A stretch of 13,764 bases of DNA from Bacillota bacterium (GTDB lineage: Bacteria; Bacillota; Clostridia; Christensenellales; SZUA-584), in contig JAEYPS010000013.1 in assembly GCA_023410475.1 (NCBI GenBank), positions 1 to 13,764 on the forward strand, in the 5' to 3' direction. Below are positions 1 through 6,561 of this stretch, one piece after another (positions within the stretch are counted from its first letter, which is position 1; each line of letters starts with the position of its first letter). The notes beneath the pieces were generated by a model. It saw only the letters and a list, made by a program, of their open reading frames with translations, searched no databases and was not told where the DNA came from. The position numbers and the translations under genes are program-made.

Positions 1-1
1 A

Positions 2-2509
2 ACAGACCCGCAAGGCCAGATCGCCTTTTTTGATAATAGCCTGGAAATTGGACGTGCTTCATTGATCCGCATTGCAGACGGAAGCGCCGAAGCAACAGCC
101 GATTTTATCTGGTCGTCACGCGGCGGCATCCACATGATCACGGCACATTACGTTCAGGACTATTCGGACAGCTATTATATGACGGATTCCGGGGAACTCG
201 AGGATTATGAGGTTGCAAAAACCGAACAGGCTCCGTTAACCATAAGCGGTATTCCTGATACGGTTACCTATGGTGATGCCTCCTTTCCATTGTCAGTTAC
301 CGGTGGCAACGGCACGGGCACTGATCTTAGTTATTCGGTCACTTCGGGCGACGCCGTGTCCGTCAGCGCAAGCGGCATCGTGACTGTGGAAAAGGCTGGA
401 CAAGCCACAATCACCGTCACCAAGGCGGGCGATGGTAATTATCTCAGCGTTTCTGCTGATGTGATAATCACCGTGAACAAGGCGATACCTGCGGCGGTGG
501 TATTCCCCTCTGCCGCAGAACTCACATACGGACAACCCCTTTCAGATTCGGTGCTGACAGGCGGCAGCGTAGAAGGCACCTTTGCTTGGGAAGAACCTGA
601 TACGATTCCTACCGTTATTAACAGCGGTTATCGTGTGCTATTCACACCGGATGATACGGATAATTATTTAACTGCTTCTCAGATCGTTGCTATTACCGTA
701 AAAAAGGCCCAGCAAGCGACGCTAAACGTTGGCGGAATTCCCAGTACAGTGACTTATGGCGACTCGCCCTTTGATTTATCGGGCAGCGGCGGCAGCGGCA
801 CAGGTATATTCAGCTATTCGATCGCATCGGGCGATGCTGTATCCGTGAGTCTCAGCGGCGCCGTGACCGTGGAAAAGGCCGGACAAGCCACAATCACCAT
901 AACAAAGGCGGGCGATTCCAATTATCTTAGCGTTTCTGCTGATGTGACAATCACCGTCAATAAGGCGATACCTCCAACAGTGGTATTCCCGTCTGCCGCA
1001 GAACTCACATACGGACAACCCCTTTCCGATTCGGCGCTGACAGGCGGCAGCGGCGTCGGTAGCTTCGTATGGGAAAGCGCGGACGCGATACCTACCGTCA
1101 TCAACAACGGCTACAATGTGATCTTTACGCCCAACGATACCCACAATTATCTGACAATTAAAAGATCCGTGGGGATTGTTGTGAATAAGGTCGGCCAAGC
1201 TCCGCTTGTTGTGAGCGGAATTCCAGATACGATTACCTTCGGTGACGCGCCTTTCCGCATTACTGTTGATGGCGGCAGCGGCACAGGAGCGCTGAGTTAT
1301 ACCGTCGTATCGGGTGATGCCGTCGCTGTTGACGCTGCGGGCAAAGTGACGATCGTTCATGCGGGAATAGCATCCATTAAAGTCGCCAATTTGGGAGATG
1401 ACAATTACCTGCCGGTATCCCATACGTTGTTATTAACGGTAAACAAGGCTGCCCAAAAAAATGCCCTGACGTTTGCTTTACCCGAATCCATTGCGTACGG
1501 CGATGCACCGTTTCAAATTTCCGGCAGCGGCGGCAGCGGCAGTGGTGCATTCAGCTACTCGGTCGATTCGGATGACGTCGTTTCAGTGAGTGAAACGGGT
1601 ATGGTAACGGTTCTGAGACCGGGCGATGCCATCATCACAGCTGTCAAAGCAGGCGATAGCAACTACTTAAGCCAAACAAAAAAGATACGGATCAGTGTGA
1701 ATAAAGGTATACAAAACGCGTTGATTATATCCGGTGTTCCTGCCAGAGTCGTCGCGGGTCAAGCGCCTTTCAGTTTGAGTGTAAGCGGCGGAAGCGGTAC
1801 CGGCTTACTGAGCTACACGGTGTCTTCAGGAAATGCTGTCAGCGTGGATGGGAATGGAACGGTGACCGTACTGAAGAAGGGGAAAGCTTTGCTGACCGTG
1901 ACCAAAGCGGCAGACGAGTATTATCTGGCTACGATGGCTACTGTCGAGATAGACGTCAAGGGAACTGCATCCAAGGGAGGAGAGACACCATCCGCATCTC
2001 CCGTACCATCAGCAGCACCGACTGCCACTGCTGCACCCGGCCCGATAGCCACGTCTAGTCCGACGGCGACAGCTGCCGCAAGTCCGTCAACGACGAATAC
2101 TGATACAACCTTACTCCGGCCTCTTTCTGCGCAGGCCGGTGAGCAAACGGGTGTAATCAACGTCACTATCAGCATAGACGATCTGCCGGAAGGCACAACG
2201 GCGATCCGTCTGCCTTCCGGTGAGATCCTGCAGATCGATCCCGCTAAGAACGTGTTTGAACTGTCCATCAGCCAAGAGGATTTAAATGAGGATGGGGAAT
2301 TGGAGATCATTGCGTTGAGTGGCGAAAGCACCCCTTTGGGCAACTACCGCATTGATTTTTCAGATGATGCCTGGCAGGCTGGTACTGCCGACAATGGGGA
2401 CGGTATCATTTCTGTGCTTGTTTGGATCGCGGCGGCTGCTTTGGTGATTGGTGTTATGTCAGTGGTTATGGTGAGGTGGAATAAGAAGGCGAAGCGATTC
2501 CCCAAATAA
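2..2509 (+). CDS. Giant Ig-repeat surface protein, 5'-truncated by window edge
   Basis: The frame is open from base 2, so the gene begins upstream; the TTG at 62 is only an internal codon. The first ~70 residues resemble a Big_3_5-type Ig domain (F-x-D, G-x-H-x-ITA-x-Y pattern). Seven Ig-like repeats follow at 227-1963, then a Pro/Ser/Thr/Ala-rich linker at about 1961-2110 that would span the cell wall. Next comes a small acidic domain (about 2130-2390) and a hydrophobic helix (about 2402-2473) ending in a basic tail, RWNKKAKR. No LPXTG motif precedes the helix, so anchoring is probably in the membrane rather than by sortase. The likely role is an extracellular stalk or adhesin; the ligand cannot be read from the sequence. 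The stop is TAA at 2507-2509, and a hairpin and a probable terminator follow. Confidence 0.85.
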   Translation, partial: TDPQGQIAFFDNSLEIGRASLIRIADGSAEATADFIWSSRGGIHMITAHYVQDYSDSYYMTDSGELEDYEVAKTEQAPLTISGIPDTVTYGDASFPLSVTGGNGTGTDLSYSVTSGDAVSVSASGIVTVEKAGQATITVTKAGDGNYLSVSADVIITVNKAIPAAVVFPSAAELTYGQPLSDSVLTGGSVEGTFAWEEPDTIPTVINSGYRVLFTPDDTDNYLTASQIVAITVKKAQQATLNVGGIPSTVTYGDSPFDLSGSGGSGTGIFSYSIASGDAVSVSLSGAVTVEKAGQATITITKAGDSNYLSVSADVTITVNKAIPPTVVFPSAAELTYGQPLSDSALTGGSGVGSFVWESADAIPTVINNGYNVIFTPNDTHNYLTIKRSVGIVVNKVGQAPLVVSGIPDTITFGDAPFRITVDGGSGTGALSYTVVSGDAVAVDAAGKVTIVHAGIASIKVANLGDDNYLPVSHTLLLTVNKAAQKNALTFALPESIAYGDAPFQISGSGGSGSGAFSYSVDSDDVVSVSETGMVTVLRPGDAIITAVKAGDSNYLSQTKKIRISVNKGIQNALIISGVPARVVAGQAPFSLSVSGGSGTGLLSYTVSSGNAVSVDGNGTVTVLKKGKALLTVTKAADEYYLATMATVEIDVKGTASKGGETPSASPVPSAAPTATAAPGPIATSSPTATAAASPSTTNTDTTLLRPLSAQAGEQTGVINVTISIDDLPEGTTAIRLPSGEILQIDPAKNVFELSISQEDLNEDGELEIIALSGESTPLGNYRIDFSDDAWQAGTADNGDGIISVLVWIAAAALVIGVMSVVMVRWNKKAKRFPK
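227..1963 (+). repeat. Two-type Ig-like tandem repeats, order A-B-A-B-A-A-A
   Basis: Type A units (about 86 codons, 258 bp; motifs TYGD-x-PF, GGSGTG, SGDAVSV, AGDxNYL, TVNKA) lie at 227-484, 710-967, 1193-1450, 1451-1708 and 1709-1963. Type B units (75 codons, 225 bp; motifs TYGQPLSDS, PTVIN, FTPxDTxNYL) lie at 485-709 and 968-1192. The A-B pair 227-709 and the pair 710-1192 are each exactly 483 bp and share long near-identical stretches, such as the run encoding PSAAELTYGQPLSDS. That indicates a fairly recent tandem duplication. The last three A units are more diverged from one another. Confidence 0.85.
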
Positions 2510-2556
2510 TTTCTTTTGTTGATTTATTAAGAATTTTTTTGTAGACAAGCGAAGGT

Positions 2557-2581
2557 AACGCCCAGTACGAAACCGGGCGTT
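2557..2581 (+). terminator. Hairpin downstream of the Ig-repeat gene
   Basis: AACGCCC (2557-2563) pairs perfectly with GGGCGTT (2575-2581) across an 11-nt loop, 48 nt after the stop codon. Only CTTAAAG follows, with no clear T tract, so it may be an mRNA-stabilising hairpin or a weak terminator. Confidence 0.4.
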
Positions 2582-2629
2582 CTTAAAGAAGCCATAGCTC
2601 CCATGCTAATTTATATGTTATTAAGTAAT

Positions 2630-2655
2630 AAGGGCTTCGTAATTGAAGCTCTTTT
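2630..2655 (+). terminator. Probable Rho-independent terminator
   Basis: AAGGGCTTC (2630-2638) pairs with GAAGCTCTT (2645-2653) through a 9-bp stem with one G-T wobble and a 6-nt loop. It ends in TTTT (2652-2655). It lies about 120 nt after the Ig-repeat gene and is the better terminator of the two hairpins there. Confidence 0.55.
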
Positions 2656-2686
2656 AGAATCAGAGTGGCTGGACAGCCGTTTTTAT

Positions 2687-2754
2687 TACTACATTTATAC
2701 TACATTTTCTGTAGTATAGCATAGATTTTGAGGGGATTTATAGACTACATAGAC
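2687..2754. repeat. ACTACAT repeats with perfect inverted repeat
   Basis: TACTACATTT occurs at 2687-2696 and again at 2698-2707, an 11-bp spacing that would put both on one helix face. ATACTACA (2697-2704) and TGTAGTAT (2710-2717) form a perfect 8-bp inverted repeat around TTTTC. A further ACTACAT lies near 2745. Such clusters can be arm-type binding sites of tyrosine recombinases, but no integrase gene is present here, so the role is inferred. Confidence 0.45.
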
Positions 2755-2902
2755 ACAGTAGAATAGCTCAAAACGCCTTTAAATAGGCACATTCGGCTTC
2801 CCGCCTTATGTGTTTCGAACCATAGGCCTACCGCCTCCTAAGTGCGAGGTTTACGAATTCCAATATAACGATCAAGATAATTGACAGCCTTGAATATAAA
2901 AC

Positions 2903-2973
2903 GGAAGCTGATACACTTAAGGTAACTTGAAGAACATTGACAAATTAATAATGTTCATGCTGCATTAGCTTCC
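2903..2973. repeat. Nested inverted repeats beside the mobC 3' end
   Basis: An outer 13-bp inverted repeat with two mismatches (GGAAGCTGATACA at 2903-2915, TGCATTAGCTTCC at 2961-2973) encloses a perfect inner one (GAACATT at 2932-2938, AATGTTC at 2950-2956). The block ends 5 bp before the stop codon of the minus-strand mobC-like gene. It could be a terminator-like fold, a small MITE-type element or a recombination site. Confidence 0.5.
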
Positions 2974-2978
2974 TAATT

Positions 2979-3521
2979 TTATAAGGAGGAACCTTCACTA
3001 AGAAAGTAAAGCAAACAATGTTCAACAATTCGGTACGCCAATACTTCAAGTCCTATGGGGCAAACGCTTCTGTATTTTTCCTTAAATCCTGATAAAATCA
3101 CAATAGTGCTTAATTCCTTAAGATCACTCGTTGAATATTCATCATCAGGATTTGTTCCATCAGTAGAAAAAGTAAAATCTCGCTTTAACCATTGATTCTG
3201 CTCGTAATAATTGCTTCTAATTCGCTTCATCAGCTGCCAGCACTTATCCACCATAATGAGTAGCCCGTCTACCTTCTGGGGATCGACGTATCCGGTGGCA
3301 TTGGCGATCTTCGCCATCTGGTTGGCGTTATTCGCAATGGTGGACACAAGGCGGTATATCTGGATAACGTCCTCGGACGGCTTAGGCTGGATGTCGGTTT
3401 TCAATATGAGCTTGCGCAGTAGTTCGGATTTTTTCAGGCCGGTCACGGCCAATTGCTTTTCAAAGTGCCTGCTCTCTTTTTCGTCCATATAGAAAAGACA
3501 GGCGTGTTTTCTTTTTCGCAT
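2979..3521 (-). CDS. MobC-like relaxosome accessory protein with aberrant C-terminus
   Basis: This 180-aa protein starts at ATG 3521, with a good AAGGAG (3530-3535) 8 nt upstream. The first ~45 residues fit a ribbon-helix-helix DNA-binding fold (HACLFYMDEKE, then GLKKSELLRKLIL). Residues 50-103 (IYRLVSTIANNANQMAKIAN) match the helical part of MobC proteins, which bind oriT and help the relaxase in plasmid or ICE transfer. Family members usually end near residue 105-125. Here an extra ~77 residues follow, encoded by noticeably more AT-rich DNA, so the 3' end may be fused to foreign sequence. A relaxase would be expected downstream on the same strand (below 2979) but is absent; inverted-repeat sequence lies there instead. 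The gene is probably a remnant of a mobilisation region. Its N-terminal half is recognisable; the tail is not. Confidence 0.7.
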   Translation of the reverse strand: MRKRKHACLFYMDEKESRHFEKQLAVTGLKKSELLRKLILKTDIQPKPSEDVIQIYRLVSTIANNANQMAKIANATGYVDPQKVDGLLIMVDKCWQLMKRIRSNYYEQNQWLKRDFTFSTDGTNPDDEYSTSDLKELSTIVILSGFKEKYRSVCPIGLEVLAYRIVEHCLLYFLSEGSSL

Positions 3522-3617
3522 AGACTGTACTCCTTAGAATAAAAATACCGGCATCTATAACGACGCCGACACGTGTGCTCTTTTTGGGACACTAAATCAG
3601 ATTTTAAAAATTACCTG

Positions 3618-3646
3618 TTGATTTTCCGCAAAGAGGCGAATATATT
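3618..3646 (+). promoter_or_regulatory. Sigma-A-type promoter of the SOS cassette
   Basis: TTGATT (3618-3623) and TATATT (3641-3646) are separated by exactly 17 bp, each close to the vegetative consensus. The predicted start point (about 3653) falls just upstream of the SOS operator, a suitable place for LexA to block transcription. Confidence 0.7.
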
Positions 3647-3656
3647 ATCGATATAG

Positions 3657-3668
3657 GAACTAATGTTC
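3657..3668. promoter_or_regulatory. LexA/DinR SOS box
   Basis: GAACTAATGTTC is a perfect GAAC-N4-GTTC core, the Gram-positive LexA (DinR) operator. It lies 14 bp before the ATG of the Y-family polymerase gene and immediately after the -10 element. The flanking bases deviate from the extended CGAAC-N4-GTTCG consensus. I see it at no other gene start in the window. Confidence 0.8.
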
Positions 3669-3681
3669 TCTGGTGGTATTG

Positions 3682-4896
3682 ATGAAACAAAGGGTTGTAC
3701 TACATTCGGATCTAAATAATTTTTATGCAAGCGTTGAATGCCATCATCGTCCGGAGGTCAGGGGTAAGCCTGTCGTAGTGGGCGGTGACGAAGAACAGCG
3801 CCACGGCATCGTATTAGCCAAAAACTATATCGCCAAAGCGACTGGCATCAAGACGGGCGAGACGCTGTGGCAGGCGCGTGAAAAATGTCCGGGACTCGTG
3901 GTTCTTCCTCCAAATTACCCGCTCTATCTGCGATATGCAAAATTCGCACGACAAATCTACTCGGACTTTACCGATCAGATTGAGCCGTTCGGGCTCGATG
4001 AGGCATGGCTGGATGTCAGTGGGGAGAACGGGGTGTCGGTTGCCAATGAGATACGCAAGCGTATCACGCGCGAATTGGGTGTAACGGCCTCGGTAGGCGT
4101 CAGCTACAACAAGATATTTGCCAAATTGGGTTCAGATATTAAAAAACCGGATGCTACGACGGTCATCAGTCGTGATAACTATAAGACTGTGGCATGGCCG
4201 CTGCCCGTTGAAGAATTACTGTACGTCGGGTCGGCGACTAAACGGAAGCTCAACAAATTCGACATCACCACTATCGGCCAGCTTGCCAACTCGTCGGAAG
4301 GGTTCCTGCACGGATTATTAGGAAAAGTGGGAAATGTCCTGTATTCGTTCGCTAACGGCCTTGACCAATCTCCGGTCATGCGGATGGGCGAGGAATCTCA
4401 AATCAAGGGCATCGGCAACAGCACCACCACGTCGCGCGATTTAACCTGCGACGAGGACGTAAAAATCATCTTCTATGTGCTCAGTGAGAGCGTATGCGCC
4501 CGTATGCGCGAGCATGGGTTTCTTGCCCGTACTGTGGTCATCTCAATTCGGGATAATGAACTGTTCCGGTTTGAGCGGCAAACCAAGCTCGGAAGGTCAT
4601 CCTGCATATCAGGTGAGATTGCCGCTACCGCCATGCAGTTATTCCGTCAGCATTATAGCTGGCCGAAGCCTATCCGAAGTATCGGCGTACGCTGCACCGA
4701 TCTTTTGCCATCGGATATGCCATTGCAGCTATCACTCTTTGAAGACGAAACAAAGCGGCAAAAACAGGAGGTGCTTGACAGAACAGTGGATTCGATTCGG
4801 CACCGCTTCGGTCATTTTTGCATTCAGCGCGCGTCGGCCGCTCGGCGGCATCAATCCCAAAGGAGATCATGTTATTTTCCCCGTGGGATTCTTTAA
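3682..4896 (+). CDS. dinB: Y-family translesion DNA polymerase (DinB/Pol IV-like), frameshifted near C-terminus
   Basis: Lesion-bypass polymerase of the DinB/UmuC family. Counting from ATG 3682 (a GTG at 3673 is possible; GGTGG just upstream is a weak RBS), the metal-binding D10 and probable steric gate Y15 lie in SDLNNFYASVE. The catalytic pair D106-E107 lies in GLDEAWLDVS. A helix-hairpin-helix-like thumb is near 170-200. A beta-clamp-binding motif, QLSLF, is at 349-353. The open frame ends at 4896 with a non-family tail after RAS. The sequence expected for the family tail (GGINPKGDH then PVGFFK) is instead encoded one frame over at 4841-4912, so a small indel near 4830-4841 has shifted the frame. 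All catalytic residues and the clamp motif lie upstream of the shift, so activity may persist. It is first in the SOS cassette. Confidence 0.88.
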   Translation: MKQRVVLHSDLNNFYASVECHHRPEVRGKPVVVGGDEEQRHGIVLAKNYIAKATGIKTGETLWQAREKCPGLVVLPPNYPLYLRYAKFARQIYSDFTDQIEPFGLDEAWLDVSGENGVSVANEIRKRITRELGVTASVGVSYNKIFAKLGSDIKKPDATTVISRDNYKTVAWPLPVEELLYVGSATKRKLNKFDITTIGQLANSSEGFLHGLLGKVGNVLYSFANGLDQSPVMRMGEESQIKGIGNSTTTSRDLTCDEDVKIIFYVLSESVCARMREHGFLARTVVISIRDNELFRFERQTKLGRSSCISGEIAATAMQLFRQHYSWPKPIRSIGVRCTDLLPSDMPLQLSLFEDETKRQKQEVLDRTVDSIRHRFGHFCIQRASAARRHQSQRRSCYFPRGIL

Positions 4897-4912
4897 GGAC
4901 AGCATGTCATGA
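4841..4912 (+). pseudogene. Original 3' end of the dinB-like gene, out of frame
   Basis: In the frame beginning at 4841 the sequence reads LGGINPKGDH, then PVGFFKDSMS and TGA at 4910-4912. I recognise this as the usual C-terminal tail of clostridial DinB-type proteins. Its TGA overlaps the ATG of the next gene (ATGA, 4909-4912), the classic translational-coupling arrangement. This supports 4912, not 4896, as the ancestral stop. Confidence 0.7.
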
Positions 4913-5166
4913 AGGAAATACGCTATCAGAACGAGAATAAGGTATACGTCAGAGTTGCGGCGATCTTCTCTCCAGATGGTAAGCTCCAGCCCATGTATAT
5001 TTGGTGGGAAGACGGACGGCGCTATGCCATTGACAGGATATTGGACGTGTGTCGCGCAGCCAGCACCAAGGCAGGAGGAATCGGCCTGCGCTATTTCTGT
5101 ATGGTGCAGGGGCATGAGACGTACCTATATTTTGAGGAAGACCGCTGGTATGTCGAACGGAGGTAA
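4909..5166 (+). CDS. 85-aa protein of unknown function in the SOS cassette
   Basis: Small, apparently soluble protein with no signal peptide or membrane segment. The sequence suggests a beta-rich domain: a strand around VYVRVAAIF, a turn at SPDGK, then the pattern WWEDGRRYAIDRILDVCRAAS, KAGGIG, and a C-terminal YLYFEEDRWYVER. I recall similar short proteins next to dinB-type genes in Firmicutes but cannot name the family with confidence. The start ATG overlaps the ancestral dinB stop (ATGA). Its own 3' end holds the GGAGG RBS of the SRAP gene. It is therefore tightly embedded between a translesion polymerase and an abasic-site DNA-protein crosslinker and should be co-induced by DNA damage. 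An accessory role to one of these is inference from context only. Confidence 0.8.
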   Translation: MKEIRYQNENKVYVRVAAIFSPDGKLQPMYIWWEDGRRYAIDRILDVCRAASTKAGGIGLRYFCMVQGHETYLYFEEDRWYVERR

Positions 5167-5175
5167 AATATAAAT

Positions 5176-5769
5176 ATGTGCGGACGCTATCAGGTATCCA
5201 CCGAAGAAGAAATCATCGAAATCCGCGAAATTATCAATGAAGTCAATGAGCGGTATAAGGATAAACCGGAGTTGTCTTCCATGAAAACCGGCGAGATTTT
5301 CCCCACGGAAACCGCGCCTGTGCTGGTATCCCATAATGGTGAAAGCCAGGCTCAATTGATGAAATGGGGCTTCTCGCGATGGAACAGCAAAGGCGTCATC
5401 ATCAACGCGCGGTCGGAAACAGCTTTGGAGAAGAAGTCCTTTCATGCGTCACTATTGAATCGGCGCGGTGTTGTTCCCACGACAGGCTTTTATGAGTGGC
5501 AGAAACGGGAGGGCGGTAAGACAAAATATCTGTTCCGGTTGCCTGAAACCAAGATGCTCTACCTTGCCGGACTCTATGAAAAATCCCCGTTGGGAGACAC
5601 GTATGTTATTATGACCACCGCCGCCAACCCGTCAATTTCATTATATCATGACCGGATGCCGCTTATACTGACTTCCGACATTTTGAGCCAATGGCTGATG
5701 GATACGGATTTTGCGCTGGCGTATACCCAGCAGCCATGCATCGCCCCGCTCATTGCTGCCGCTGTTTAG
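5176..5769 (+). CDS. yedK: SOS response-associated peptidase (SRAP; YedK/HMCES family)
   Basis: This 197-aa cytosolic protein recognises abasic sites in single-stranded DNA and forms a protective thiazolidine crosslink through its N-terminal cysteine. All hallmark residues are visible: Cys2 in MCGR (exposed after Met removal), N77 in INARSET, E107 in GFYEW and H158 in YHDRMP. The spacing is very close to the C2/N75/E105/H160 set of E. coli YedK, and the length is typical. The start is fixed by the need for Cys2 and by GGAGG at 5159-5163, inside the end of the upstream gene. It is last in the SOS cassette and ends in TAG, with a perfect stem-loop 23 nt later. Confidence 0.93.
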   Translation: MCGRYQVSTEEEIIEIREIINEVNERYKDKPELSSMKTGEIFPTETAPVLVSHNGESQAQLMKWGFSRWNSKGVIINARSETALEKKSFHASLLNRRGVVPTTGFYEWQKREGGKTKYLFRLPETKMLYLAGLYEKSPLGDTYVIMTTAANPSISLYHDRMPLILTSDILSQWLMDTDFALAYTQQPCIAPLIAAAV

Positions 5770-5791
5770 CGAAGCCAAATTTCAGAGGGTT

Positions 5792-5896
5792 CAAGGGAGC
5801 GTGAGCTCCCTTGCAAGAGGGCATTTGTATAAACAGATGCCATGCTTGCAACTGCAAAAACGAACGTTTTTGCCCACTACCCACAACATGGTTGGG
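5792..5896. repeat. Array of four consecutive stem-loops
   Basis: Four inverted repeats are packed into about 105 nt. (i) CAAGGGAGC (5792-5800), loop GTGA, GCTCCCTTG (5805-5813): perfect 9 bp. (ii) GGCATTTGT (5820-5828), loop ATAA, ACAGATGCC (5833-5841), one wobble, itself enclosed by TTGCAAG (5811-5817) and CTTGCAA (5845-5851). (iii) GCAAAAAC (5854-5861), loop GAAC, GTTTTTGC (5866-5873): perfect 8 bp. (iv) CAAC (5884-5887), loop ATG, GTTG (5891-5894), extended by CC/GG. The outer stem of (ii) shares three bases with (i), so they partly compete. None has a proper T tract. The block could be a structured RNA, an oriT or single-strand origin, or an mRNA-stabilising tail. Confidence 0.6.
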
Positions 5897-6153
5897 TTAT
5901 GAACACATTGTATTGAAAGGGATGACTACAGGCTGAAAAAACAAATCGAGCTGCCGTGATGAACGCTGTATATCCGCTCTAATGCTCAATCAGCCCATAA
6001 AACCACCCTTAGAACCGGCTCAAGTTGCCGGAATCAAAAAACGCCGTACCCAACGTACAGCGAACTCCAAAATGACCACCTTTTTGACGATTTTCATGTG
6101 CGAACAACGTGTACAGAACTGATCAAAACGCCATACACAGGGTACAGCACTAA
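5897..6153. other. Gene-free stretch with GTACAG repeats
   Basis: No convincing gene is visible on either strand. It contains an imperfect direct repeat (ACGCCGTACCCAACGTACAG near 6041-6060, ACGCCATACACAGGGTACAG near 6128-6147), a third GTACAG at 6111-6116, and a 5-bp stem-loop, CCGGC/GCCGG, at 6015-6031. It follows the minus-strand ssb gene and may be decayed element sequence. Confidence 0.4.
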
Positions 6154-6561
6154 TTACCTTGCCTGCACCATGTCCTGCTGCTGGGTCGGATCGGGCTGAT
6201 TCTGCTCCGATTTTTCCAGTGCGTTATCAATCGCATCGTGGCCGTCCTGTTGCTCACGCCGCTTGGTACGGTTGAGGAATACAATCTCCTTAGCATTGAT
6301 ATTGAGCTGTGCCCTTGGCTTATTGTCGTTATCCAAGTAGGCGCTGGCCCGAACCGTCCCTTCAACGCAAACCTGCGAACCCTTTTGCAGATAATCCCTG
6401 CACGCCTCGGCCTGTTTGTCAAAGGCCGACACCCGCACAAATTCGGTATTGTCCTTGTTGAACGGGTCATTGATAGCGATTTTAAAGTTGCAATACTTCA
6501 AATCGTCCTTCTCGCCGTACACCGGATCAGCGGTCAGATTTCCAATTTCTTTGACTTTCAT
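6154..6561 (-). CDS. ssb: Small single-stranded DNA-binding protein of mobile-element type
   Basis: This 135-aa SSB-like protein has one OB fold over roughly residues 1-100: GNLTADPVY near the N-terminus, then YCNFKIAIN, FVRVSAFDKQAEACRDYLQKGSQVCVEG and a final strand at NINAKEIVFL. It would coat single-stranded DNA during element replication or transfer. The C-terminal tail is Gln-rich and ends DMVQAR. It lacks the acidic DDxIPF tip through which housekeeping SSBs recruit partners, so it is probably the element's own SSB. The start ATG 6561 has a strong AAGGAGG (6569-6575) 7 nt upstream. The Toprim pseudogene lies just upstream on the same strand, the order expected of an operon. It appears intact, unlike the second copy at 12658-12818. 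Confidence 0.85.
   Translation of the reverse strand: MKVKEIGNLTADPVYGEKDDLKYCNFKIAINDPFNKDNTEFVRVSAFDKQAEACRDYLQKGSQVCVEGTVRASAYLDNDNKPRAQLNINAKEIVFLNRTKRREQQDGHDAIDNALEKSEQNQPDPTQQQDMVQAR

Noticed and set aside
776..1423. Long minus-strand open frame opposite the Ig-repeat gene
   Set aside because: It mirrors the repetitive coding strand, lacks a ribosome binding site, and its composition (Cys/His/Arg-rich) is typical of an antisense shadow.
227..1963. CRISPR-like periodic repeat
   Set aside because: The periodicity is codon-aligned (258 and 225 bp) and encodes Ig-like domains; there are no short repeats with unique spacers.
2800..2870. A functional tRNA gene
   Set aside because: Only an anticodon-loop-like motif and a partial T-arm-like stretch are present; no D arm or acceptor stem can be formed.
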